Positions 1-7,745 are shown, counted from the first letter of the stretch. The stretch: DNA of 10,510 nt from Halieaceae bacterium (GCA_011523115.1 WTHO01000207.1:1-10510), one strand, 5' to 3'. Made by a program: numbers and translations. Notes: generated from the sequence alone by a model not told the origin.

Positions 1-184
1 CGTAGTCGGCATCACCGATACCAAACTCGCCGCGCACCACGGGTGCCACCACGCCGAATACCGACCGGTCGACGTAATTAATAGTAGTGATGACCGCCAA
101 TAGGATCGCAATGCGCCAGCGTACCGCCAATTCTGTGATCCTCTTTTGTTCTGCGTCGGAGCCGGGATCAATAGAGCGGGTCAA
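1..184 (-). CDS. MFS transporter, N-terminal fragment (cut by left window edge)
   Basis: This is the first ~61 residues of a major facilitator superfamily permease; the rest lies beyond the left edge. The visible part has a short charged cytoplasmic N-terminus, then RWRIAILLAVITTINYVDRS, which is TM1 running into the INYxDRS motif typical of the anion:cation symporter/hexuronate-type MFS group, then VVAPVVRGEFGIGDADY. No ATG or GTG is available in frame. One TTG (184-182) overlaps the stop codon of the upstream lysE-like gene as TTGA. A second TTG (130-128) has an AGAGG about nine bases upstream and would begin closer to TM1. The outer start is given here, but the inner one is equally plausible. 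The overlap or short gap means it is co-transcribed with, and probably translationally coupled to, the exporter gene. The substrate cannot be read from this fragment. Confidence 0.75.
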   Translation of the reverse strand, partial: MTRSIDPGSDAEQKRITELAVRWRIAILLAVITTINYVDRSVFGVVAPVVRGEFGIGDADY

Positions 185-804
185 TCGACCCAGAGTGTCC
201 CGAGCATCGTCAGCGATAGACCAATGAGTATTGCGCCAAAGCAGCGATTCAACAAGGTGGCCCGACTTTTGATCTGACCCATAAGCGACGCCCTGGATAT
301 CGATATGGCGACGAGGGCATACCAAGCAGCATCGATCACTGCCGCCGTCGCGGCGATCAAAAATTGCTCGAGTATCGATGCCTCAGGCTCAATAAACTGG
401 CTAAACAGGGCGACGAAGAACACAGCGATCTTAGGGTTGGAGAGCGCGATCAGAAAGCCTTCCCAGCCCACCTGCGCGTACGCCGGCTGAGCAGGGTTCT
501 CCGATGCGCCGGCTTCGTTTTGCCGACTCAGTAAAGCAGACAGGCCCAAGTACAGTAGGAATAATGCTCCCACGGCGCGAATCGCCTCAAACCATGTCGG
601 CTGCGACACAATAACTGCGCCCAAACCGGTGGCTGTGGCTGAGGCCCAGAGAAAGATGCCGGCCCCGTGGGAGACCGCACAAAACACCCCCGCCACCGCA
701 CCTTTCGTAGCGGCATGACGCACAACCAGTGCCAAACTGGGGCCGGGTGACATAGCTCCCAGCAAACAAACCAGAGCCAGCGGTGCCCATTCGGTGAGCG
801 TCAT
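181..804 (-). CDS. LysE/RhtB family amino-acid exporter
   Basis: Inner-membrane exporter of the LysE/RhtB/ThrE superfamily, whose members expel amino acids and their derivatives using the proton gradient. At 207 residues it has the usual family length. Family hallmarks are visible: the GAMSPGPSLALVVRHAATKG signature after TM1 (residues ~16-35), a GALFLLYLG helix (~79-87), ALSNPKIAVFFVALFSQF (~119-137) and the late AAWY segment (~159-162). About six hydrophobic helices fit the fold. The ATG at 804 is preceded by GAGG with a nine-base spacer. The gene runs leftward and its TGA overlaps the TTG of the following MFS gene, so the two form an operon. It is divergent from the TonB-dependent receptor. 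The substrate is unknown; homoserine, threonine, leucine and lysine exporters all share this signature. Confidence 0.9.
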   Translation of the reverse strand: MTLTEWAPLALVCLLGAMSPGPSLALVVRHAATKGAVAGVFCAVSHGAGIFLWASATATGLGAVIVSQPTWFEAIRAVGALFLLYLGLSALLSRQNEAGASENPAQPAYAQVGWEGFLIALSNPKIAVFFVALFSQFIEPEASILEQFLIAATAAVIDAAWYALVAISISRASLMGQIKSRATLLNRCFGAILIGLSLTMLGTLWVD

Positions 805-993
805 GGGGAGTAACCTCGCGATACCAACGATAGGCCGACCAGCACTTCACGGCTTACAGCGAGCCTAACGAGACGATCGCTGAGTCGACCCGAGGCGAGT
901 TGCTCAAGCCGCCCTTCTACTATATCTTCGGTGGGTCTTAATAAAACCATGAAATCGTGGCGGTCAGTCTATCCCGAATTGACCGCAGTTACC

Positions 994-1008
994 GCCGGCC
1001 CCGCCGGC
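994..1008 (+). repeat. GC-rich inverted repeat in the receptor leader
   Basis: GCCGGC, three bases (CCC), then GCCGGC. It can form a 6-bp all-GC stem, and it ends only three bases before the GGAGG Shine-Dalgarno element of the receptor gene. It has no T-tract, so it is not an intrinsic terminator. It could affect mRNA stability or ribosome access, but a three-base loop and self-complementary arms also make chance occurrence in GC-rich DNA possible. Confidence 0.35.
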
Positions 1009-1011
1009 ATT

Positions 1012-1016
1012 GGAGG
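1012..1016 (+). promoter_or_regulatory. Shine-Dalgarno GGAGG that sets the receptor start
   Basis: GGAGG lies eight bases before GTG at 1025. A longer reading from TTG at 1010 would place the start codon on this element itself, with no ribosome site of its own. The GTG start is therefore preferred. Confidence 0.8.
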
Positions 1017-1024
1017 GCGACACC

Positions 1025-3418
1025 GTGGCAGTAGATTCGAAGGCACGTCACAACACTTTTTCCAAAAAAACCATCGTGGCCGGTGTGGCCGCAGCGCTCG
1101 GTGCAGGAGGGTCAGGCCTCGTCTGGAGTGCCGAGCTCGAGGAGGTGGTGGTCACTGCGCGGCAACGTGCCGAATCATCCCAGGACATTCCGATGACTGT
1201 TCAATCTCTGTCGGGAGAGGAGTTGAGAAAACAGAACATCATCACTCTGGAAGATTTTTCCAGAGCGGTGTCTGGTCTGACTGTGCAGACCACGACGCCG
1301 GGGCAGAACATCATTGTATTTCGCGGTGTCAGTGACGGCGGTGGATTCTTGGTGGATCCAACTGCGGGGGTTTATCTTGACGAACAGCCCATGTCACACG
1401 CGCAGGCAGCCCCAGACGTGTACCCTGTGGATCTAGCGCGGATCGAAGCACTGGCAGGACCTCAGTCTACGCTCTATGGCCAGACCTCTCAGAGTGGCGC
1501 GATCAGAATTATCACCAATAAACCGGACCCCGAGGCCTTCAGCGCGAACATCGGTGCAGGCGTCGACTTCATGAGCGAGGGCGATGCGGGCTATAAGGTT
1601 GACGGTACGGTCAATGTCCCCCTGAGCGACAGCGTTGCGATCCGGCTATCCGGCTTCTCTTCAAAGCAAGCGGGCTTCATCGACAATGTGCTGGGAAGGA
1701 CGGTCGTCGATGATGTCTTCGGCACCGGTGGAGGTGGCGGTAAAGACAACGGCGCCCTCGTCGAGGACGACTTCAATGAGGTTGATTGGCAGGGTGCGCG
1801 GGGCGCTATCCGCTGGCTCGTCAATGACGCCTGGACGGTCACCGCCAGTGCCAATTATCAGGACCTCGAAGCAGACGGTTTTAATGACTATGACCCCAAC
1901 GTCGGCGATCTCGAAACCGTCAAGTTTGCTGAAGAGAAGCGAACAGACGAGTGGTACCAGACGTCACTGGTCATTGAAGGAGACCTTGGCTTTGCGCAGC
2001 TGGTCTCGGCAACCTCTTATTACGATCGCGAGGTCATGTATCAACACGATACTCAGACCTACGCGGCTTACTTCCATTACTCGTTCGGCATCTACTATGG
2101 CTATGCGCTATATGACTTTGGACTGGACCCCACGGGATATCTAACCAATACCGAAACCAACGAGAGCTTCACTCAGGAAATCAGACTGAGCGGCGCAACG
2201 GACAGAATGGACTGGACGCTGGGCGGGTTCTATCAGGACTCGGAGCAGTTCTGGGACTTCTATACCTATATCGATGACTACCGGAACTCGCCGGCTTTCG
2301 CCGCATTCAATTACTATTATCCGGGAATCGCACCCACCGACTCTTGGTGGAACTCATACCAAGGCACCGATCGGAAAGACAAGGCAATCTTTGGTGAAGT
2401 CGACTATGAGCTCATCGACGATAAACTGACGCTCTTGTTGGGTGGCCGTTACTACGAGATTGAGCGGGAATTGACCTACACCGTTGAACGCCCAGATGGG
2501 CGTATCGACAGGCCGTATCCGGCTAGAACGATGGAAGACGATGGTTTTAATCCGAAGTACGGACTCGAGTACAAAATTACAGACGACGTCATGGTGTATG
2601 GCGTCTACTCCGAAGGATTCAGAGTTGGCGGTGTCAACCGCGGTCGATGTAATGCCAACGGTTGTGGCACGTGGCCACTGGTGTACGACTCTGACACGTT
2701 GGAAAACGTAGAGTTCGGGCTCAAATCTGAGTTTGCAGATGGCAGGGTCATGTTCAACGCCGTCTACTACGATATGACGGTGGATAATCAGCAGATCGAG
2801 GTAATCGACCCCGCCAACAAACTCGGGACCTTCAGCTCGCAGTTTGGCAACGCACCCTTCCAGGTAGTTGTCGGTAACGTGGGCGAATCCACCATTGAGG
2901 GCTTTGAGTTTGAATTCCGTGCACTGATCGGTGACAACCTTGAGGTCGGCGGCAATTACACCGACATCATGGACGCTTACGTCGACACTAGCCCCACCAT
3001 TGACGAACCTCGCGCCGATGCAGGGTCAATACCAACGGGGCTTGAGCCGCGTTCACAGTTACCCCTGATGCCCGACCAAACCTATAACTTATATTTGGAG
3101 TACTCGCCCGAGACGCCGATCCTAGGTGGCAGTGCCAACTTTAGGCTCTCCTACAGCCATGTGGGCGAATCGCTTAATCAGATTACCGATGACTTTGTTT
3201 CCTACCGGTTGCCGCAGGGCGACTATGAAGTCATGGATGCGTCTTTCAATCTCGAGATCAATGATTGGGTAGCAAGGATTTACGTCACCAATCTGACGGA
3301 CGAGAGGGGCATTACTTATGAAGATACTCAGGACTTTGACCCACTATGGGGTCGGTATAGTTCAAACGTCGTGAGACCTCAGACGTTTGGCTTCTCGTTG
3401 CGTAAATTCTTCAGATAA
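1025..3418 (+). CDS. TonB-dependent outer-membrane receptor
   Basis: Outer-membrane beta-barrel transporter that imports a scarce ligand (iron chelate, vitamin, glycan or other organic molecule) using TonB-ExbBD energy. Numbering is from GTG 1025 (797 residues, normal family length). A signal peptide covers residues ~1-36, with a KK start, a Gly/Ala-rich core and likely cleavage after WSA. The TonB box EVVVTA follows at ~40-45. The plug domain spans ~52-165, with IPMTVQSLSGEEL, an FRGV element and GPQSTLYG...SGAIRIIT, a variant of the usual RGPQ-TLYG signature. The rest is the 22-strand barrel, ending in an aromatic-rich strand (SLRKFFR). A Cys pair at ~542 and ~547 probably closes an external loop, and several external loops are rich in Tyr and Trp. 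It is a stand-alone transcription unit ending in a strong terminator. No neighbouring siderophore or heme gene points to the ligand. The plug and barrel style resembles the large Pfam TonB_dep_Rec/Plug group in marine and sphingomonad-like bacteria. Confidence 0.93.
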   Translation: MAVDSKARHNTFSKKTIVAGVAAALGAGGSGLVWSAELEEVVVTARQRAESSQDIPMTVQSLSGEELRKQNIITLEDFSRAVSGLTVQTTTPGQNIIVFRGVSDGGGFLVDPTAGVYLDEQPMSHAQAAPDVYPVDLARIEALAGPQSTLYGQTSQSGAIRIITNKPDPEAFSANIGAGVDFMSEGDAGYKVDGTVNVPLSDSVAIRLSGFSSKQAGFIDNVLGRTVVDDVFGTGGGGGKDNGALVEDDFNEVDWQGARGAIRWLVNDAWTVTASANYQDLEADGFNDYDPNVGDLETVKFAEEKRTDEWYQTSLVIEGDLGFAQLVSATSYYDREVMYQHDTQTYAAYFHYSFGIYYGYALYDFGLDPTGYLTNTETNESFTQEIRLSGATDRMDWTLGGFYQDSEQFWDFYTYIDDYRNSPAFAAFNYYYPGIAPTDSWWNSYQGTDRKDKAIFGEVDYELIDDKLTLLLGGRYYEIERELTYTVERPDGRIDRPYPARTMEDDGFNPKYGLEYKITDDVMVYGVYSEGFRVGGVNRGRCNANGCGTWPLVYDSDTLENVEFGLKSEFADGRVMFNAVYYDMTVDNQQIEVIDPANKLGTFSSQFGNAPFQVVVGNVGESTIEGFEFEFRALIGDNLEVGGNYTDIMDAYVDTSPTIDEPRADAGSIPTGLEPRSQLPLMPDQTYNLYLEYSPETPILGGSANFRLSYSHVGESLNQITDDFVSYRLPQGDYEVMDASFNLEINDWVARIYVTNLTDERGITYEDTQDFDPLWGRYSSNVVRPQTFGFSLRKFFR

Positions 3419-3441
3419 ACGCTCTCTGCTGGAGGGCAATG

Positions 3442-3465
3442 AGGGCGCCTTTGGCGCCCTTTTTA
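3442..3465 (+). terminator. Rho-independent terminator of the receptor gene
   Basis: An 8-bp perfect stem (AGGGCGCC / GGCGCCCT) with a TTT loop is followed directly by a T-rich run (TTTTA). It starts 23 bases after the receptor stop codon. The last T and A bases are also the TAA stop of the convergent propeller gene, so the two genes meet tail to tail. Read from the minus strand the hairpin has no U-tract after it, so it should act mainly on the rightward transcript. Confidence 0.9.
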
Positions 3466-4401
3466 TTGCCATGCCGCGGGCCAGCGCTCCAGTCCGTGTA
3501 TCGCATTTCTGATATCCATCGTGAGATTCACTGCAGTCAGGCGCGTGCCCTTGAGAATATCAATGATGGAAATTGTCGAGGGAGAGGAACCCGCGGCGAC
3601 TAACCCCTCATTCAACACGCATAAACCTCGGCCAAAGCCTTGGCGCGCTAATCGGGAGTCATCTACACCGCGATTCTCTAGTTCATTTTCAGGAAAGACT
3701 GGGACTGCAACAGCGGTCGCCGTCTGCGTTCGACCCACATATCGGACCACATCAGAAGCAGTATCGTTAAATATCACGCCATCCCGATACGGCATGGCGT
3801 TATGACAGCCCCTAGGCAGATTGCAGACCTCGGCAACTGTCATATCCGGTGAGAGCGCGAGCAGCGCCTGCGTATTTAAGCCGCTGAAGTGAATGCCGTC
3901 AGCTGTTACGCGCACCATGTTCAGGTGATACGAGTTGACGAACGCGGGGCCACCTCGGGTGCGCGGGTCAAATGGCTGACCCACCCACGCGTTGCCGTTT
4001 TTTGAAAGATACAAGCCCCAGATAAATTCTCTCTGGTTGAGATCAAAGGCCAATACAGAATCAAAGCCCGTCGATGTTAAAAACAGTAAGTGGTCACGGC
4101 GGCTGATTTCGTGACAATGCCGAAGGTATTCATTCCTGTAGGAGGCAACAATTTCGAACTCCGGGGAATAACAAAACAGCTCGTCGCTGGCCGCGATCCA
4201 TATACTGTCCTCGGTAAACTCGATACCGCGCAAGCCCCGGTCCCAGCCGCGGCCGGTAAAGTCGATCTCTCCGGTATTCCAGTCGACTTTCTGTTCCACG
4301 GTTTGAGAATCGAAGTCGATTACATAAACGCCGCCGTGGCTCTGACCTTTTTGCGAGCCTCTGACCACGGACGTCGCAATCAGTTTCGGCAGCTTAGCCA
4401 T
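3463..4401 (-). CDS. Predicted six-bladed beta-propeller protein of unknown function, coupled to a sulfotransferase
   Basis: I do not recognise a named family with certainty. From ATG 4401 the protein is 312 residues with no signal peptide or membrane helix, so it is probably cytoplasmic. It shows six repeating units of about 40-60 residues. Each has a short conserved entry followed by hydrophobic beta strands: RGIEF (~58), HEI (~97), HLNMV (~159), HNAMPY (~200), RGLCVL (~258), HGLERW (~302). This is typical of a beta-propeller, with one His or Arg at the same place in each blade. Four His per protein could form a metal or anion site near the axis (inference). Alternative starts are GTG 4425 and ATG 4413. 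ATG 4401 is preferred because ATGGCTAA gives an 8-base overlap with the upstream sulfotransferase gene, and the repeat region begins shortly after it. The overlap predicts translational coupling and a shared role. It may belong to one of the DUF-type propellers seen beside TPR/sulfotransferase genes, which needs a profile search. Confidence 0.7.
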   Translation of the reverse strand: MAKLPKLIATSVVRGSQKGQSHGGVYVIDFDSQTVEQKVDWNTGEIDFTGRGWDRGLRGIEFTEDSIWIAASDELFCYSPEFEIVASYRNEYLRHCHEISRRDHLLFLTSTGFDSVLAFDLNQREFIWGLYLSKNGNAWVGQPFDPRTRGGPAFVNSYHLNMVRVTADGIHFSGLNTQALLALSPDMTVAEVCNLPRGCHNAMPYRDGVIFNDTASDVVRYVGRTQTATAVAVPVFPENELENRGVDDSRLARQGFGRGLCVLNEGLVAAGSSPSTISIIDILKGTRLTAVNLTMDIRNAIHGLERWPAAWQ

Positions 4402-6394
4402 CGGCCAGTGCATCCATCTGATCACTCATAACGGGTGAGAGGATGTCCCGCAAGCTATCCAAATTAGACCCAAAGCGACGCCAGGTTTGCACCGAGTCTT
4501 TGTAGATAGGCTGTCTTACCTGCTCAGAGCTTGCAGTCCTCACCGCTCGTTTATTCTCATGAAAGTGGACACAGCCCTCCTCAAACGGCAGGCCACAGAA
4601 TTCCAAAATGCGGCGGACTTCAGGCTCTAGATCCTCTACGACATTTTCATACTGCACCCTGAGAACCTCGCCGGGGAGTACGGCATCCCAATGCTCCATC
4701 ATCTGAAGATATTCCAGGTAGAACTCCCCAAGCTCAAACAAGTCGTAAGTAAACGTTTGTCCCTTCGCAAAATGCTGCTTAAAACAACCAAAACAGCTAT
4801 CCATCGGATGCCGCCGGGCATCAATGATTTTAGCGTTGGGGAGAATAGCCTTGATAAAGCCGACATAGACGAAATTATTGGGCATCTTGTCAGTGAAAAA
4901 GGGCGCGGTGCCGCGGTGACGGCGAGTCTGCTCCAGATAAGATTCCCCCAGCTCCTTGACGACTTGGGAAGACAAATCCGGCATGCATTGAGGAAAAGCC
5001 TGGCCGATCTTCGGCTTGGTGAGGGATTGCGCAATCATGGATATGTCGGGTAGTTCACTGGTCCCGTCAACGAGCGAATGACTGGCAAGAATCTGCTCCA
5101 GTAGCGTTGATCCAGATCTTGGCAAGCCAACAATAAAAATAGGATCGGGTGCCTGACACCCCTCCGCACCTTTGTTCTGTTGGAAATACGCCTCGCTGAA
5201 CGTTTCGCGCATCCGCTCGTGCGCAATCTCAGTCTGAACGGGATCGTAGGCAATGGTATCTCGATGCAGACGATTGGCCAGCGCATAGTTTTCAAAGGAC
5301 TTACCGTACTCTTTCAAATCCTCATACGCTTTGCCCAAAGCAAAAGCAAAATGGACTCGACAGTCCACCGGTAGTGACGTGTCGCCCACACGTTGGTTCA
5401 TTTCGTCTATGTCTGAGGGCGTAAACCGAAACGTCTTTAAATTGGCCAGGCTATAGTAAGTCTCTCCGAAATTCGGTCTGAGCTCGATCGCCCTTCGGTA
5501 AGCGGCAATCCCTTTTTCCTGATCGCCCACCGTCTTCAACACGTGACCAAGCCCGATATGCGCTCCCGGTAACTCAGGGTCCAGCTCGACCGCCCGCTGA
5601 TAAGCCTCCACCGCATCGGCAGGTCTTGCTGCCATTGCCAGCGCAGCACCCAAAAAATAATGCGTGAGCGCATTCTCGGGTTGCAGGCTCAATGCGTCAT
5701 TCAACACCTCTACGGCTTTTTCATAGTGATGCAACTCTTTCAGCACAGTCCCCAGATCGTGCCAAGCGGCAATAAAACTTGGCTCTCTGGCGATGATTTT
5801 TTCCAATATTGCGCGAGCGTCCTCATAGCAATTAGCCATCATTGCCAAGCGCGCCAACAGCAACGCCGCATTGACGTCGTGTGGATTCTCTCTCACCAAC
5901 TGCTGAGCAAGCTTTTCAGATTCTCTAAACTTGCCCTGCACAAACAGTTTGGTGGCTTCATCCAGCTTGGCATGTGCAGGAGATTGCGCGGCAGCTTCCC
6001 GACGGAGCGCGTCAGCGTCCGCGTCCATGCCAAGCTTTTGCTTCGCAGCACTTAATTTGCTGAGTAACGGTGGGTGGGCAGGACTCAGTTCCCTTGCGCG
6101 CTCAAGATGGATAACGGCCTCTTCGGGACGATTAAGAGTCAGCAAAACCGTGCCAAGATCCTCCTGTGCCTTGGCATGCCCCGGCGCAACTTTGACTGCT
6201 CTTTGCAACAGTTCCAAAGCTTCAATCAGGGCACCCCGACGACCTAGGATGGAACCCAAGAGGCACACGAAGTTTATGTCTCCAGGGTCACGTTCCAGCA
6301 CCTCTCTGCACAGCGCCTCTGCCTCCTCATTTGCGCCGCTCTTAAGATGCGAAATCGCACGCTCAAAGATAATTTTTGGACTGGGATCACTCAT
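4394..6394 (-). CDS. TPR-repeat protein with C-terminal tyrosylprotein-sulfotransferase-like domain
   Basis: A 666-residue two-part enzyme predicted to move sulfate from PAPS to a hydroxyl group. Residues ~10-385 hold about nine tetratricopeptide repeats (for example around 145-178, 212-240 and 275-308), a likely partner-binding arm. Residues ~415-655 form the sulfotransferase domain: the 5'-phosphosulfate loop IVGLPRSGSTLLEQI (421-435), Glu447 exactly 21 residues after Arg426, TDKMPNN (501-507), the 3'-phosphate motif RRHPMDSCF (527-535), LRVQYENVV (588-596) and SSEQVRQPIYKDSVQTW (622-638). The Arg/Glu spacing and the S-x-Q-x-x-x-P-x(n)-W tail match what I recall of animal tyrosylprotein sulfotransferases (R78, E99 and S285 in human TPST2), so a protein or peptide tyrosine target is possible but unproven. 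There is no signal peptide, hence cytoplasmic. Only a weak AGAG lies upstream of ATG 6394. It leads an operon with the propeller gene. No PAPS-synthesis gene is in the window. The TPR-plus-sulfotransferase architecture is known in proteobacteria; substrates are mostly undefined. Confidence 0.92.
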   Translation of the reverse strand: MSDPSPKIIFERAISHLKSGANEEAEALCREVLERDPGDINFVCLLGSILGRRGALIEALELLQRAVKVAPGHAKAQEDLGTVLLTLNRPEEAVIHLERARELSPAHPPLLSKLSAAKQKLGMDADADALRREAAAQSPAHAKLDEATKLFVQGKFRESEKLAQQLVRENPHDVNAALLLARLAMMANCYEDARAILEKIIAREPSFIAAWHDLGTVLKELHHYEKAVEVLNDALSLQPENALTHYFLGAALAMAARPADAVEAYQRAVELDPELPGAHIGLGHVLKTVGDQEKGIAAYRRAIELRPNFGETYYSLANLKTFRFTPSDIDEMNQRVGDTSLPVDCRVHFAFALGKAYEDLKEYGKSFENYALANRLHRDTIAYDPVQTEIAHERMRETFSEAYFQQNKGAEGCQAPDPIFIVGLPRSGSTLLEQILASHSLVDGTSELPDISMIAQSLTKPKIGQAFPQCMPDLSSQVVKELGESYLEQTRRHRGTAPFFTDKMPNNFVYVGFIKAILPNAKIIDARRHPMDSCFGCFKQHFAKGQTFTYDLFELGEFYLEYLQMMEHWDAVLPGEVLRVQYENVVEDLEPEVRRILEFCGLPFEEGCVHFHENKRAVRTASSEQVRQPIYKDSVQTWRRFGSNLDSLRDILSPVMSDQMDALADG

Positions 6395-6552
6395 CTGGAC
6401 GGATCTCTTGGCTTTTCATTGACTATCTGATCTACGGGTAAGTTTGCCAGATTCGTCCCGCGCCAACACCCGCATCCGTTGCTATTAAGACGATCGAATG
6501 CCAGAGTACAGAGCGCCGGCAGAGTTAGCTGAGCACCTATTCGGAGACCACT
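6395..6552. promoter_or_regulatory. Divergent intergenic region between sulfotransferase and MFS genes
   Basis: 158 bases between two outward-facing genes, so both promoters should lie here. I could not pick convincing -35/-10 pairs on either strand; TTGCTA at 6479-6484 has no good -10 partner. The clear element is CGGAG at 6542-6546, six bases before the GTG of the MFS gene, which supports that start. Confidence 0.4.
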
Positions 6553-7728
6553 GTGACGAATCGCACCACACCCTACGAAGCGGCAGACAACCCCTTTGAT
6601 GCCAAGGGGCCCTTTTTACTGAGCCTCTTTATGACGCTGGTCGGCTATAGCGTGTTGGTCGCGCTCCCCGCCATCAACGGCGCATGGGTTGAGCAGTTAG
6701 GTTTTAGCGAAGTACAGGTCAATCGCGTAGCCTCCGCCGATTTGCTTGGGCTGTTTATCGGCGCTGTCATGACAAGTGTCCTGATCAAACGCTGGGATCG
6801 ACAGCGTCTGACATATCTGGGGATCGCTCTGGCCATCCTCGCCAATGCGCTGTGTACGCAATATGTCGACTATGACACGACGCTGATACTGCGCTTCGTC
6901 GCAGGCCTCGGAGCGGGTTTTTACACCGCAGTAGCCGTTGCTGGACTGGGGGCCCACTCCAAACCCCGAGAGGCCTTTAACTGGATGCTTCTGGCTTTTG
7001 CGGTCTCACAATTTTTAGAGTTGCAGTTGATACCGCACCTGACCATGAATGGCATTTACCTGTTCTTCATTGCCACATATGTCGTCACATTGCCTTTTGT
7101 CAGGCTGATCCCAAGGGCCGGCTCACCTGCCCCCCTCCCGGCGGAAGTCTCAAACGACAACCAGCGGCCAACGCTTCTCGCCTGGGTCGGAATCGGTGCA
7201 ATTGTCATCGCTTACATCAACATCGGAGCCTATTGGTCCAATATTGAGCTGGCTGCTGAAGCCGCTGGGCTAGACGGAGATTGGGCCGCGCAAGTCATCG
7301 CATGGTGCGTGTTGTTATCTTTTGTGGGCTGCTTCACGGCAATGTGGGTCCTCAAGAAATTTGATTACGACCGCCCACTGCTCGTCACCTTCGTCCTGAT
7401 GGTGATCTCGGTGGGACTTCTGGCCGTGAATTTCACCGCTGCGCTCTTTGTGTTCAGCGTCGCCATGTTCAACTTTCTCTGGATCTTCATCGATGTCTAT
7501 CAAATGGGCGGGGTGTCGGTGGCGGATCGCTCCGGAAGTGCGGCAGCCTTCATACCCGGCGCCCAAGGCCTGGGACAGACAGTGGGCCCCTTTGCCGCGT
7601 CAGTAATGCTCGATCTTGGGTGGGGCTTTAATGGCGTCTTCATCCTCTGCGCCGCCGCCTCCGCGACTGCGCTGTGTATTTATGCGGTCATTTATATGAA
7701 GTATCGCCGCACCACAGCGACGGCATAG
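6553..7728 (+). CDS. MFS transporter
   Basis: A 391-residue inner-membrane permease with about twelve hydrophobic helices in two six-helix halves (roughly 20-185 and 208-382), joined by a polar loop near 186-207. This is the standard MFS plan and length. The loop after TM2 (LIKRWDRQRLTYLG, ~77-90) corresponds to MFS motif A, but it lacks the canonical G-x-x-x-D/N-R-x-G-R form, as in divergent members. The GTG start is supported by GGAG six bases upstream. The exported amidohydrolase gene follows after 17 bases, so the two are co-transcribed, and the permease may import the hydrolysis product or a related compound (inference). Import rather than export is a guess from context. It is divergent from the sulfotransferase operon. 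No substrate-specific motif is visible. Confidence 0.88.
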   Translation: MTNRTTPYEAADNPFDAKGPFLLSLFMTLVGYSVLVALPAINGAWVEQLGFSEVQVNRVASADLLGLFIGAVMTSVLIKRWDRQRLTYLGIALAILANALCTQYVDYDTTLILRFVAGLGAGFYTAVAVAGLGAHSKPREAFNWMLLAFAVSQFLELQLIPHLTMNGIYLFFIATYVVTLPFVRLIPRAGSPAPLPAEVSNDNQRPTLLAWVGIGAIVIAYINIGAYWSNIELAAEAAGLDGDWAAQVIAWCVLLSFVGCFTAMWVLKKFDYDRPLLVTFVLMVISVGLLAVNFTAALFVFSVAMFNFLWIFIDVYQMGGVSVADRSGSAAAFIPGAQGLGQTVGPFAASVMLDLGWGFNGVFILCAAASATALCIYAVIYMKYRRTTATA

Positions 7729-7745
7729 CGAACCAACTCGACAAG

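Larger units (their letters stand above)
805..1024. promoter_or_regulatory. Divergent intergenic region between exporter and receptor genes
   Basis: This 220-base gap must hold the leftward promoter for the LysE-type gene and the rightward promoter for the TonB receptor. An AT-rich stretch around 918-946 (TACTATATCT, then TTAATAAAA) is the best candidate core. TTGCTC at 900-905 and TATATC at 921-926 are only 15 bases apart, so the rightward sigma70 assignment is weak. No Fur-box-like palindrome was seen. The right end holds a GC-rich inverted repeat and the receptor's Shine-Dalgarno sequence, listed separately. Confidence 0.4.

Noticed and set aside
979..1010. TTGACC at 979-984 as a -35 for the receptor
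   Set aside because: The region 17 bases downstream is GCCGGC-rich with no -10-like sequence, and it is too close to the start codon.
931..1335. Plus-strand reading frame overlapping the receptor leader and signal-peptide region
   Set aside because: Arg/His/Gly-rich shadow translation with no ribosome site or recognisable fold; the receptor frame is clearly the real one.
1720..1745. Gly run (GTGGGGG) in the receptor as a sign of repeat expansion or frameshift
   Set aside because: The frame continues intact into normal barrel sequence; a Gly-rich loop is ordinary in this receptor type.
7674..7745. Longer amidohydrolase start overlapping the MFS gene
   Set aside because: Would add 24 residues before a well-formed signal peptide and overlap the permease by 55 bases; ATG 7746 is more sensible.
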